Positions 1-10,896 of a stretch of DNA of 64,000 nucleotides are shown one piece after another (the first letter of the stretch is position 1; every line of letters begins with the position of its first letter). The notes under the pieces were generated by a model. That model did no database searches and was not told the DNA's origin. It was given only the letters and a program-made list of their open reading frames with translations. The position numbers and the translations under genes were made by a program. Source of the DNA: Solanum dulcamara (taxonomy: Eukaryota; Streptophyta; Magnoliopsida; Solanales; Solanaceae); NCBI RefSeq assembly GCF_947179165.1, contig NC_077245.1, positions 49,419,286-49,483,285 on the forward strand. The letters run 5' to 3'.

Positions 1-770
1 TTATCTACATATGATTTTTATCGACTCTAGGCTGCCAATAACCTTTCCTGACTCAGTTGACTTTGTCCACAACTCGCTGAACCAGGTCTGGGCCTATTAG
101 GTTTGTTTCACCAATACCAAACCAACCAATAGGTGACCTACACTTCCCTCCATACAAAGCCTCATACGGGGCCATTTGGATGCTAAAATGATGGCTATCA
201 TTATAGGCAAACTCAATAGGTGGCAAATGATAATCCCAGCTACCTCTGAAGTCAATAATGCCGGCCTTCCATATATCTTCTAGCATCTGAATAGTGCACT
301 CAGTTTGTCCATTAGTCTAAGGGCGAAATATTGTACCAAGGCTCACCTGTGTTCCCAATCTCTTCTGGAATGATTTCCAGTAGTTAGCTGTAAAGTAAAC
401 TTCCCTTTCTGAGATAATAGATGTGGGAAACTCGTGAAATCTTATTGTTCACTTAATATATAATCTCGCATAACCCTTATATGAATATGTCTTCCTAATC
501 GGAAGAAAATGGACTGATCCTTTCAGCCTATCTACCATAACCCATATGAACTCCTATTTTTGTAGAATGCAAGGTAAGCCTATACTACAATCCATATTAT
601 TTGCTTTCCATTCCTAAGTCAGGCTTTCCATCTCCTATAATAGGCTATTAGGCTTCTGATGCTCAATTTTATGTAAGCTATTATACAATTTCTCCTAATC
701 CAACTTGTAACACTCTCAGCATATTTTACTGCGCTTTTACTCAGATTTTCTTGCTAGTTCTCTCACCACA
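1..770 (-). pseudogene. Ty3/gypsy integrase remnant (R1)
   Basis: The best preserved part is an open stretch of 77 codons at 53-286. It carries the integrase signature around EFAYNDSHHFSIQMAPYEAL and a following SPIGWF motif, which lie just after the catalytic Glu region of Ty3/gypsy integrases. Further upstream in minus-strand sense (290-770) broken frames still read as integrase core, but stops and frameshifts interrupt them. It would have joined cDNA to host DNA in the nucleus. It cannot make an active enzyme. The family assignment is firm; the exact upstream limit of recognisable sequence is approximate. Confidence 0.8.
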
Positions 771-3303
771 CATCATATTGTAATCTTTATGCGAACATGT
801 GTAGGTGCTTAAATCAGCCTAGAAAATGCCTTTGCATCGCCATACTAGTCTTGATGTAAACCTCTATCATCTCTTACCTCCTTCAGTTCATGTCAGGGCT
901 CCACTATGGCTTTTTTCTTTAATACTGTTTATATCCTAATTATTTTTACTCAAACTATCTTATACTTTTCCTTAATGTACTCGAATATAGCAATCACATT
1001 GGTATTACCGACTTCTTTTTATCGATTAATCACTTAGTCTTACTCTTAGCATACCATTATTCGTAGGTTGTATAATTATTCTGGTACACTTTGTACAGAG
1101 TGCATTCAATTTGAACCATAGTCTTTCCTTCTCTTGGCTTATTCTGCTTTACATATTTCATTGTACTGACACGCACTCGCGGTCTATTTTGTCACACTTG
1201 TTTCGCTTTCTTTACTTAACCTTAAGTCTTCTCATATTCTATCATAGGCGAGACTTCTTATCCTTTCTCTTTTGCTACTTGTATATCACAACATCAGTAG
1301 CCAATAATTTGGTTGTCAACATCTTAACCTTTAGTCAAGTATAGCCCTGCTATCTTTTACAATATCTTCAAGTTACTTATTATTATTCTCTTGTCGTATT
1401 CATCCCTTTTTATGCACCCATCCTTTGATGTCATACTGTTCGAGGTCTTTAGTAATAATCCTCAACTCTGTCTTAGATATCATCTTGGCTTCTATCTGTT
1501 TATTGTTGGCCTTTAGATCTATTCCCATTAGCATATAGTACTACTAGTTGATTTCATTTTATGCTTGTATTTCTCTTGTCCACTTCCCCCCTTTAGGGTG
1601 TACCCATGTCATTCTCTATTTATTTTCAACTTCTCAAGTGCATATGATTCTTTTCCAACCCATTTAGTATACTGCACCATATCCATATCTTCTTTTATAT
1701 CATTTATGCTTTAGGTTACCCATGTACGAAACCTTAAACACAATTATGAGGTGCTTAGAATTCTCGATATATAGTACAAAATCTAGTCTAGTTATTGGTA
1801 CTCGAGTCATATAATTAATGCAACACTTTATTCAAAGCCACATTCCATTCATCCCAATTAGTAATTAGCTAGTGCTTATAATCATTTCAAATTCTCCATT
1901 TGGGAGCACTTATACTCTGATGACACGTGTTTCACGCTTTGTCATAACACTATCTTTATCCCAATGGATACCACTTATTCCTTTAATAAATTAGCAATGC
2001 ATCAGTTATTTTGCAAATCTACATTCCCTATCCTTGAAGGTCCCTATTTTCCAAGGTGGAGTCACATATACACAATACTTCTTTATACCCCATGAGCTTT
2101 CACCCTTGTCGTATACCTGATGCCAACTTTTAATCTTACTTAAAATCATATCAAATTTGCTTTAATAGCGGTCTTATCTTTTCACCTTTTTGTCGTACTA
2201 CACCTTCAGTTTGTAGCTATCTATTTCCCTTTTTGTCCGATATTCATACTTAATTCATCACATCTATCTTCAGTGCTTCCTTTAGTAGTCCTTTCATTTC
2301 CCCAGTCCATGGCCACTTTTTTTTGCACGAGGATTTTGATGTTACTCCTATTTCCTTCGGAAAACACTATTTTTTACATAACCCCCTTTCTCATTTTCAA
2401 AACATATTCCGTGCACCGCTATTTATTCCTACCATACCAATCATTCCTGGCATTCATCCTGTCTTGTTGCTCACCTTCACTTCTATTACCACTTGACTTT
2501 TTAGTCTGAACTTTCCCTATAAACCTACGTAATTCTTTCTTATTAGTTCTCTAATTGCTTTTCTATTTCCCACAAATTTATGTTTTCCATCCACAAGTTA
2601 TATCTCCAGTTAGTCGATTAAGACCTATTAAAATGTCACCATACAGTATTTTCCAACTACCACCAGGAGGAAACTAGAATCCAATAAGCACCACAGTACT
2701 TTTTAGTACTTGACTCACATGGTTTCCTTCTAGGTTCATTCTTGAGCTGCGAACGAAGTAACTACTCCACAACTAAGGGTTGAGGGCTTTTTAGTTTTCA
2801 ATAAAAGTGAAACTCCCTTGTTGGTCTCTTTTCCCTCCAACAAGAGTTTTCTTCCACAATAAAACTTTCCAAGTAAAAGTAGTGTCCCTCGCCGATAACA
2901 TGAAGGGTACGTCTTTCAGCTTTAGTTCAACATAATAAGTTTACCCTTTCGGTATAAAATTCCAAGGCATATTATGAACTTTTATATCGTTCTCTCTTTT
3001 TTTTTCCTGGAAAATTTAGGCAGAGTTTCCTCTGTATTTCTTACTATCTCAAACCTATACGCAGAAAATGCCAACAATGCCTCACAGGGCCAACATATAC
3101 ATATATTTATATCATCTCAAGACTTGTCCATAGGAAATACCAATAATGCCTCACAGAGATAACACACACATATATGATATCGTATCATATCCATACAGGG
3201 CTCCCTATATTAATCATAAGACGAAATGATGACATTGCCTTATACATCCAACACACAACTATACCTATCAGGTTTCTATACCTATAGTCGATCAGTCCAT
3301 AGT
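771..3303. other. Decayed retroelement interior, no recognisable gene
   Basis: This stretch is strongly T-rich on the plus strand and has stops in all frames every few dozen codons. By position it should hold the reverse transcriptase, protease and gag of R1, but I could not recognise any conserved motif. A short imperfect direct repeat (core caataatgcctcacag) occurs near 3070 and 3140. The small open stretches here (for example 1111-1344 and 2273-2509 on the plus strand) are T-rich leucine/phenylalanine runs and are not supported as genes. Confidence 0.5.
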
Positions 3304-3714
3304 CTAATCCGGTGATGTAGGAAGTGAAGTGTGCTCCCAGTCTTCATTTGTCTTCCGTCTACTCGTCTGTCCTTTGTCATCTTCCTCACTTGAACCCGGG
3401 GAGCAAAGATAACCAGGTAACTCCTGATTTACTGATGACCAACACATGGGGCTTGAATATTTTGTAACATTTACCGGGGTAGTTGACCTGATGTGGTGTT
3501 CTATTATAAGAGCAACTAGTATATCTTTCGGGACCACTTCCCTGGATATAAAATAGTCTGGGGGAATTGTCGTTGGGTCCTCCAAGGGATTGGTCTCAAT
3601 AGAATAACTGGGGCTCTTACTACTCGATCTTAGAGCCTGAGGTCCTGAATGTACCCTAGGGGCCTTCTCTGAACCCCCTCCACTATCTGAAGCTGACTTC
3701 TTCATTTTCCACAA
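3304..3714 (-). CDS. Unidentified 136-codon ORF at the gag position of R1
   Basis: A 136-residue open frame begins with Met about 245 bases downstream (minus-strand sense) of the R1 primer site, where gag normally starts. The N-terminus is Ser/Lys/Gly-rich and low in hydrophobics. The C-terminus is acidic then basic (SSEEDDKGQTSRRK). No zinc knuckle, matrix-like or capsid-like motif is visible, so I do not recognise the protein. It may be a gag N-terminal remnant, or an unrelated frame left open by chance. Confidence that it is a real gene is low. Confidence 0.3.
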   Translation of the reverse strand: MWKMKKSASDSGGGSEKAPRVHSGPQALRSSSKSPSYSIETNPLEDPTTIPPDYFISREVVPKDILVALIIEHHIRSTTPVNVTKYSSPMCWSSVNQELPGYLCSPGSSEEDDKGQTSRRKTNEDWEHTSLPTSPD

Positions 3715-3959
3715 TGATCTGTACCTACCTACAGGGAAAAGAGGTTAGGAACAATCTTCCCTTAGAGGCATCGCTGTACACATAATAGTCTATTAGGGAG
3801 GGATTATCCTGATAATATAACTCTATCGCACGATCTTAGATATGAAAGAAAAATAACATCCTAAATGTCATGTAGCCTCATATTTATAGATGTGGTGCAA
3901 AACACACCGATAAACTAGCCTCTACTAGACATGGTCTATAGACATTTCGAGGATAAACT

Positions 3960-3972
3960 GCTCTAATATCAC
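3960..3972 (-). other. Degenerate tRNA-Met primer-binding site (R1)
   Basis: The plus strand reads gctctaatatcac. This is the complement of the common tggtatcagagc initiator-Met primer site with about two changes. It sits three bases inside the TG that opens the LTR at 3976, the spacing expected for LTR retrotransposons. Confidence 0.65.
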
Positions 3973-3975
3973 TTT

Positions 3976-5211
3976 TGTTAGAACCCAACCTCGTAGGCTG
4001 TGACTGGGGTCCGACCTAGACCCCTGTATACCTAACTATCAGATATAACAATAGATATAAGAACTATACATAAGGACCTCAGTATGTGATAATGTCTTCA
4101 CATACATATAGCCTCTCTCATTGGTCTCCTGAGGAGTTACTACCAGTCATATCATGAAAGGGCGTGCAAGCTGACAAGGCTGCCACGACAAAAAGAATGT
4201 CCCAAAACATAAGTCATATAGACACAACTGAACAAACATATATACATAACCCACACACATGTCTACAAACCTCTAAGAGTATTAGCGGTAACATATGGAG
4301 GGACAGGGCCCCCGCCGTACCCCTAAATAAACATATATATACATCAAAGGATCAGTACCAAAAGCTAGGCTCCAATACAATAGAGATTCTCCCAAACTCA
4401 CTGAGTGGAATCCTAAGCTGGTGGATCCCCAAACTGTGTGTCTATACTTGCGGGCATAAAACACATCCCCCCTGAAGAAAGGGGTTCAGTACAATATATG
4501 TACTAAGTATGTAAAACATAAAACATCATAAGGAGATTACAGCTGACATAGGGATACAAGGGACAAGTATAACAATTAACAAATCACTGTACCTACATCT
4601 TATAAAATGGAGTCATGTACATCATTGTCACATACCGTACTTGGCCTATTATGGGACACGTTGTTGCAATTGTATCACTATATTTTCATATGCATGTCTA
4701 TCTACTGTATCCAGCCCTTTAGTGAGGGACTCGGTGAATAGAGTAGTGTACATTTATATTATACCCGACCCATCATGGGACTCGGTGCCATCCTTATATC
4801 ATTATGTCATCATATTATATCATCATGTATATCATACCATACCCGGCCGTCTAGTGAGGGACTCGGTGCCATAACTATGTCAGTGTCTCATCACATCATC
4901 GTATACATATATTATACCCGGCCCGGGAATTGGTGAATAATCATATCATCATATCATATCATTGTATACATATACCATACTCGACCTGGTACTCGGTAAA
5001 GATGTAGTAAAGCTGCACCCAATATCATTCTCGGCCCATTATAGGACTCGGTGAAAGATGTGTTATAATATGCACGAGCAGAGTAGTGAGAAACCATATG
5101 CAAATTCAATCATCATCTAAGACTCAATGAAACAATCAGGTGAACCGACACTTGAAGACCAGGGTAGTAATCATCCCAAGTACCCTCTAAATATTATTAG
5201 GGAACATATCA
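3976..5211 (-). repeat. 5' LTR of R1, interrupted by R2
   Basis: The sequence starts tgttagaaccc directly beside the primer site and extends until R2 begins at 5212, so its outer end is missing. It holds a degenerate tandem array (4640-5065, listed separately). Small open frames inside it (for example 4164-4475) have no similarity I recognise and are treated as chance. Confidence 0.6.
4640..5065. repeat. Degenerate tandem array, 'cccggccc...ggactcggtg' units
   Basis: About seven units recur at roughly 50-75-base spacing. Each combines a C-rich word (cccgacccatcatgggactc, ccggccgtctagtgagggac and similar) with actcggtgaa or actcggtgcc, and AT-rich filler (atatcatcatatcat). Unit starts lie near 4650, 4709, 4765, 4840, 4917, 4980 and 5030. 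The array lies inside the R1 LTR. Confidence 0.75.
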
Positions 5212-6048
5212 TGTCACGAGCCAAAAATTGAGGTCATGATGGCATACATCTCAAAACCCAATCTAATGTGTAACCCCTAAAAATAAAACTCATACCAGAC
5301 TCCCAAAGGGGAAAGTGATACCACAATTTAAATAAAATGAAAAACAATAAAGAGAAAATTATCCCAAAACCTGGTGTCATAAGTATAAAGAGCATCTAAT
5401 ACAAGATTCGAATCTGAAGATACAACATAAGTATCTGAATGATACAAAAGACTAAAAAATAAGGATAGACTAGTGACGATCCAAATTCTGGGACCTCACC
5501 ACTAATCTGAGAATACACTATCCATTAGAATATCAACTGCCATGTGAGGTACCCCAACTAGTATCTGCATCAAAAAGGGATACAGAAGTAGGGGTGAGTA
5601 CAATTCACATGTACTCAGTAGGTTTTAGCTGACTGAGTATAAGGAATTAATCAAACCTATGAAATAAACTAAGGAACGCTTCTACCTACATACAGAAAAG
5701 TCCCACTTCAGCATTGGTGCCACCAGTTTATATATATAGTAGTGCGAGTAAAGTAGACCCATAATAACAGCTCATTATCATAATTAATTAGGTAATTCAA
5801 GCAGCACAGATATTAATGCAATGCAATGCAATATGATGATGTAATGATATGGTTGTACGGTGGAATTAAAACTGTCGCACAGCCTATCGTATACACCTGC
5901 CGAGCTGTGCTACCAAGCAGGACCCATGGGGGTCTCACAGACCAGATACCTCAATCACAATATCTCATTATCCTTGCCACCTCCTCGTGGTCAATGGATC
6001 ACAATGCATCCACTACCCTGTCGTAATACAGCCTCGGACAAGGACTCA

Positions 6049-6063
6049 AGATACAAAGGTTTA
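6049..6063 (+). repeat. Target-site duplication, left copy (LINE)
   Basis: agatacaaaggttta occurs here and again at 12548-12562, immediately after the poly(A) tail. The uninterrupted R2 right LTR has a single copy at about 20783-20797, so the duplication was made by the insertion. Confidence 0.92.
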
Positions 6064-7477
6064 CAAGCACAAAGTTGAGCCTCACATCCAATGGCAAATA
6101 CAGTCTGGCTCTTGCCTCTTTTGGTGGGACAACTGGTTGGGAGTGGGTCCTTTAGCCCAATTCAACAACAACAGCTGCAGGCTTAACAACACCACTATTT
6201 CAGCCTTCATGGACAATGGACAATGGAACACTGATCTTCTCATCCAGCACGCCCCTCCACAGATGGTGTCTAATATTCTTGCTACTCACATCAATTACCA
6301 ACTCCTCCAGCAGGACCAACCATGTTGGACACTAAACAACAATGGAGAGTTTAGCTGTTCTTCTGCTTGGAATATCATCAGAGACAAGAGACCCAAAACC
6401 AGGATTAACTCCAATACCTGGCATCAATTCATACCTTTCAAATGTTCCTTTCTTGTTTGGAGAGCCCTTAGGGGAAAGTTACCAACCAATGAGAAAATAA
6501 CCAGCTTTGGACACTCTCCTTCACAATGCTTTTGCTGCTACAGACCTGGCCAAGACACTATAGACCATATCTTTGTTGCAGGAGCATTTGCCAGGAGTAC
6601 TTGGAGTATGTTTGCTGACTTTGTGGGCATAAGCAAGGAGTACACACCTCTCAGAAATTTGTTAATGAGATGGTGGACCTCTAAATGCAGGAATGAGGCT
6701 CACAAGCTCATGATACAAGCACTCCCTATCTTTATATGCTGGAACCTCTGGAAGAATAGATGTGCTTCAAAATATGGAGGAAAGCATTCTAACCTTGCAA
6801 GAGTAAAGTTCTCTGTCTTTAAAGACACTTCCCACTTGCTGCACAGTGCTTTTCCCTATATCAACTGGCCAAACAACTGGAGGGACCTGGTTCTATTGGT
6901 TAAGAAATGCTACCATGATATCAAGATTATCCCTGTATGCTGGTCCAAACCCCCTGACCACCTGGTGAAGCTAAACACTGATGGCAGTGCCCTCAACACC
7001 CCTGGGTACATTGGAGGAGGAGGAATCCTTAGGAATGCATCTAGTGAACTCATGTTTGCTTATGCAATCCCTTTAGGGACTGGAACTAACAATCAAGCAG
7101 AGATCAAAGCTGCTATCTTTGGTCTCTCTTGGTGCCTCCATCTTGGTTATATGCAGGTTATTCTAGAGGTTGATTCCCAGCTACTCCTTAAATGGATGCA
7201 ACATGAAGCAAAGCCTCCATGGTCCATCAAAGAGATGCTGGACAAACTCAATACCATCATCCTCAATTTCCAAGAGTTCAGCTGTAACCATGTTTTCAGG
7301 GAAGCCAACTCTACAGCTGATATTCTTTCCAAGCACAGTCATAAGTGCACTGCCCCTGAACTCTATTTCAACAAGCATGATCTCCCCAAGGAAGCTAGAG
7401 CCCACATGGAGTTAGAATTGCTGGGCATGGCAAACTTCAGAAGAAGAAGGCTAAAAAGGATCAAGAAACCCCCTTGA
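6064..7477 (+). pseudogene. LINE ORF2 C-terminal part (zf-RVT and RNase H)
   Basis: An uninterrupted frame runs from the insertion point to a TGA at 7475-7477; an in-frame ATG at 5987 belongs to the host LTR and is accidental. In order: the end of the RT region (CLFWWDNWLGVGPLAQ, about 6115-6165), a reverse-transcriptase zinc-binding domain (WHQFIPFKCSFLVWRALRGK, then CFCC and DTIDHIF, about 6420-6570), a linker, and an RNase H domain (LNTDGSALNTPGYIGGGG at about 6970, NNQAEIKAA, LEVDSQLLL, and NSTADILSKH at about 7310). The Asp/Glu/Asp/Asp positions of RNase H look intact. The frame is clean, so this truncated copy appears fairly young. No RT catalytic motif is present. Confidence 0.9.
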
Positions 7478-7512
7478 CCTCTTCCTTATTACAGTTCTAA
7501 TTTGGCTTCAAT

Positions 7513-10500
7513 TTGGATATTTCTATGTATAGTTATAGCTACTTTGAAGATCCTATAATTAGGACCATTGTAAAGGGGATAACCTCCTCTTCTTATTGCT
7601 TTCATCGACATAACAACTTGCCTCTTGAGGTAAGGAATAGGGTTTTTCTTCTTTCTTTTGCTATCTTTGTTGTATGTGCAGGTAATTACAAACTTGCACC
7701 TCCTCATCCTTCCCTTGGAGGCACCCCCTTATATGTCCCATGGTGCAGCAGGAGCAGGATGCATCAGGTTACAACTGGAAGTTTGCCTAATCCTATTGAT
7801 GCAAGCCCTCTTTGGATTTATGCTAAGGGTTGCAGTAACACAGGATCCTGCATAGGGAAGCCTTTCTACTGCAAATTCAGCTTGCCTCTTACCTTTCTTA
7901 ACAACAACACCCTCCAGCAACAGATCTACCAACTTGCAACACTCAGGGAACACCTACAAGTCATTAGTATTAGTTACTATAACTTGCAGAATTGTTTGTA
8001 TGTGTGTTTTTCTGTTTCTGTTAGTGGGTGCAGGTACCATAAGGAGCTGATCCTGATCACAACTAAGGGTCCCCTCTTGGAAGTAGCTTGCAACAACATG
8101 CATCTTAACCTCCTTTACTATGAAAGTAACTTGGAGCTACAAAAGAACCTGCAGCAGCCTGTGCATCTGTCCTACTTGTTTATCTTCTTGTCACTTGTCT
8201 TTACAGGTTCAAGATACCTCAACAAAAGAGAAACAACAACTTGGCATGCTAGGACTTCACCAAATAGTCAGCCTCTCACTCAAGCCAACACCCTCCCTAC
8301 AACATCTGTAACTAAACTTCAGCAGGGTAAGATGTGCAGGGTAAGTTGCAGCATGTGGAACTGCACCATGGCCTCAAAACTTTGCAGGATTGCAGCACAT
8401 ACTATTTTGACAAGGCCCAAGAAGTTTCAGCTCAAACAGATAATTCAAGACGTTAGGCGAGCGACATTGAAAAAATCAGCTGCCTTAAGCATAAAGAAAA
8501 AGCATTCTGCTTTTTGGAACTTCCAACTTGGGCAAAAAACCTTCAAAATTTGCAGGGATAAAGAAAAGGCCATATATGTAAACCTCATGAAGTTTCAGGT
8601 CAAACGGATAATTGGAGACGTTAGTCGAGTGACTTGGAAAGAGATAATAGCCTCCAAAGCTCTTACTGAGGTCCCCCCCTTTTTGTTAGTTTGTGCAAGC
8701 CCTGTTTTGTTTGTTTTTGGTTGTTGTATTATTTCAGGTGCCTGGAGTGATGTATCAACATTCTTTAACAACCAATACATAGAGAAAAGCACAATTATAA
8801 CTTCCAACCACCCTGCAGCATTTAAGCTTCAGCAGGGCAGCAGGTCCAGAGCGAGGTGCAGCATGTGGACTTGTCCAAAGGCCTCCAATCTTTGCATGGT
8901 TTCAGACAATAATATAATGACAAGGCCCAAGAAGTTTCATCCCAAACGGACAATTGGAGGCGTTAGGCGAGCGACATTGAAATATTCAGATGCCTTAAGC
9001 CTAAAGAGAGGACCTTTAGTAATTTGGATCCTCCAACTTGGGAAACAAGCCTTCAAACTTTGCATGGCTAAAGGAAAAGATATTTATGCTAACTTCATAA
9101 AGTTTCAGCTCAAATGGATAATTGGAGATGCTAGTCGAGCGACTTGGAAAATGATAACAACCTCCAAAGCTCTTACTGAGGTCCACTCTTTATTGCTAGT
9201 CTGTGTATATTATGTTTTGTTTTGGTTTGTTTGCTTTATTATTGCAGGTATCTGGAGTGATATATCAGCATTCTTCAACAATAAATACATAGACAAGAGC
9301 ACAAAAAAAACTTCCAAACACCCTGCAACCTCTAAGCCTCAGCAGGGCAGCAGGTGCAGGGTAAGGAGTAACTTGTGGACCTGTCCAAAGGCTCCCAAAC
9401 TTTTCAAGATTGTAGCATATATTATTTTGATAAGGCCCAAGAAATTTCAGCCCAAACGGATAATTGGAGACGTTAGGCGAGCGAGCTTGAAACTATCAGC
9501 TGTCTTAAACTTAAAAAGGAAGAAATTTGCTAAATGGAAACTCCAACTTGGGAAACAATCCTTCAAACTTTGCATGGCTAAAGGAAAGGATATATATGCA
9601 AACATCAGAAAGTTTCAGCTCAAACGGATAAGTGGAGACGTTAGTCGAGCGACATGGAAAATGCTAACAGGCTCCAAATTTCTCTTTGAGATCCATTCTT
9701 TTCTATTAACCTGTACAGGTCTTTGCTTGTCTTTGGTTATTTGCTGTGTATTTGCAGGCTGTTGGAGATCACCAACATGCTTTAACAACAAATACATAGA
9801 GGACAACACTGCTACAGGACTCTTCATGACTGAAACAAAAGGATTGTGCAGAAATAGAGACTCCTCTTGTTTTTGGTGCTTGTTTGGTTGTATGTATTCC
9901 TTTGATTGTTTTTGTTTAGGTGCAAGAACTACTGGGGAGACACACACAAGGAACCTGAACCAGATCACAAGAGAGGACCTTCTTTTCTGTGAAGCATGCT
10001 CCAACAAGTACTTTAACCTCTCATATTATGAAAGAAACTTGGAGCTGCACACAAACCTACAGCAGCTTATCCTTTCTCCCCATTTGTTAGTTTCTTTGGT
10101 GCTTCCTTATGCAGGTTCAAAGATTCCCAAAAGAAGGGAGACAGCAGTTGGGCATAACTGGACCTCATCTCCTAATCACTACTCCACCTATACCTTCTCC
10201 AATAGCTCAACACCTGCAGCAGCTCCTTGTGCAAAACCTGTATTACCTGCAATAGCTCAACACCTGCAGCATCTCAACACCTGCTTGTTTGGTTGCTTGT
10301 CTTTAGTTGGTTGTTTTTGTTTAGAACCTATTTGGAACTGCTATAAGGGCTACAGTTACCTGGGGCTTCTATGGAGAAGCACACTAAGCTTGCCATCCAC
10401 ACTCTCTATTATCAACACACCCCAGCAACAACTCCAACAACCTGCAGCAAACAAGGAACAAATACAAGCTAATTACAGCAGCATGCAGATTTCTTTGGTT

Positions 10501-10896
10501 GTGTGGTTTGTTGGTTTTGTTTGTCTGTGCAGGTACTACAAGAAGCTGAACCTGATCACAACAAAGGATCTCCCTTCTTGTGTAATTGACACCAGCAAGC
10601 AGCCTAATCATAAAGGAAGCAACAAGGAGATGCACATTTACTTGTTTCTGTATTCTTCTGGTTTTGTTTGTCTATGCAGGTATCCCAAACCCAAAAGAGG
10701 GATCTACAACAAGCATATTACCACTTCAGCTACAGAGGCAACAAGAAACTGGTTCCAGGATTGCAGCAATCTTCATTGTTTGCTTCCTTGGCTATTGGCA
10801 CATATTTACTCTAAGAAGCTGACCACCAGGATTGTGATTCAGTCTTTCTCCTTCCACAACAACAGCCCCAGCAGCAGTATTCAACAACTCCAATAA
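7513..10896 (+). CDS. 1127-codon stop-free ORF in the LINE 3' region, function unknown
   Basis: The frame opens 35 bases after the LINE ORF2 stop, with no ATG right at its start (a TTG at 7513, first ATG at 7525), and stays open to a TAA at 10894. After one more TAA (10927) it stays open in the same frame to 12048. I recognise no domain. The product is Cys-, Lys- and aromatic-rich. Short hydrophobic runs alternate with basic stretches; the runs end in either an AG dipeptide or a LCRY motif. Three 170-residue modules (8317-about 9810) repeat motifs such as RPKKFQ, GDVRRA and FNNKYI. It could be a genuine extra LINE ORF, or a repeat-derived region that happens to lack stops. The openness is directly seen; coding is an inference. 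Confidence 0.35.
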   Translation: MDISMYSYSYFEDPIIRTIVKGITSSSYCFHRHNNLPLEVRNRVFLLSFAIFVVCAGNYKLAPPHPSLGGTPLYVPWCSRSRMHQVTTGSLPNPIDASPLWIYAKGCSNTGSCIGKPFYCKFSLPLTFLNNNTLQQQIYQLATLREHLQVISISYYNLQNCLYVCFSVSVSGCRYHKELILITTKGPLLEVACNNMHLNLLYYESNLELQKNLQQPVHLSYLFIFLSLVFTGSRYLNKRETTTWHARTSPNSQPLTQANTLPTTSVTKLQQGKMCRVSCSMWNCTMASKLCRIAAHTILTRPKKFQLKQIIQDVRRATLKKSAALSIKKKHSAFWNFQLGQKTFKICRDKEKAIYVNLMKFQVKRIIGDVSRVTWKEIIASKALTEVPPFLLVCASPVLFVFGCCIISGAWSDVSTFFNNQYIEKSTIITSNHPAAFKLQQGSRSRARCSMWTCPKASNLCMVSDNNIMTRPKKFHPKRTIGGVRRATLKYSDALSLKRGPLVIWILQLGKQAFKLCMAKGKDIYANFIKFQLKWIIGDASRATWKMITTSKALTEVHSLLLVCVYYVLFWFVCFIIAGIWSDISAFFNNKYIDKSTKKTSKHPATSKPQQGSRCRVRSNLWTCPKAPKLFKIVAYIILIRPKKFQPKRIIGDVRRASLKLSAVLNLKRKKFAKWKLQLGKQSFKLCMAKGKDIYANIRKFQLKRISGDVSRATWKMLTGSKFLFEIHSFLLTCTGLCLSLVICCVFAGCWRSPTCFNNKYIEDNTATGLFMTETKGLCRNRDSSCFWCLFGCMYSFDCFCLGARTTGETHTRNLNQITREDLLFCEACSNKYFNLSYYERNLELHTNLQQLILSPHLLVSLVLPYAGSKIPKRRETAVGHNWTSSPNHYSTYTFSNSSTPAAAPCAKPVLPAIAQHLQHLNTCLFGCLSLVGCFCLEPIWNCYKGYSYLGLLWRSTLSLPSTLSIINTPQQQLQQPAANKEQIQANYSSMQISLVVWFVGFVCLCRYYKKLNLITTKDLPSCVIDTSKQPNHKGSNKEMHIYLFLYSSGFVCLCRYPKPKRGIYNKHITTSATEATRNWFQDCSNLHCLLPWLLAHIYSKKLTTRIVIQSFSFHNNSPSSSIQQLQ

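Larger units (their letters stand above)
1..5211 (-). mobile_element. Ty3/gypsy relic R1, truncated by the window edge
   Basis: Read on the minus strand, the order is LTR (3976-5211), degenerate tRNA-Met primer site (3960-3972), an ORF where gag should begin (3304-3714), a decayed interior, and integrase (about 1-770). The element continues off the left edge, so its 3' LTR is not seen. Its 5' LTR is cut at 5211 by insertion of R2. The interior is full of stops, so this is the oldest-looking layer of the nest. The family call rests on the integrase remnant. The other boundaries rest on the primer site and the TG start of the LTR. Confidence 0.72.

Noticed and set aside
1111..2509. Plus-strand leucine/phenylalanine-rich ORFs that look like membrane proteins
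   Set aside because: They arise from a T-rich strand of a decayed element; no start context, no conserved motif, opposite to the element's sense.
5826..6026. Pair of small ORFs repeated at 20560-20760
   Set aside because: Both are the same segment of the R2 LTRs; the frames reflect LTR duplication and not a gene.
7513..10896. Interpretation of the long frame as an ordinary host multi-exon gene
   Set aside because: It lies wholly between LINE ORF2 and the LINE poly(A) tail, inside one target-site duplication, so it arrived as part of the retroposed unit.
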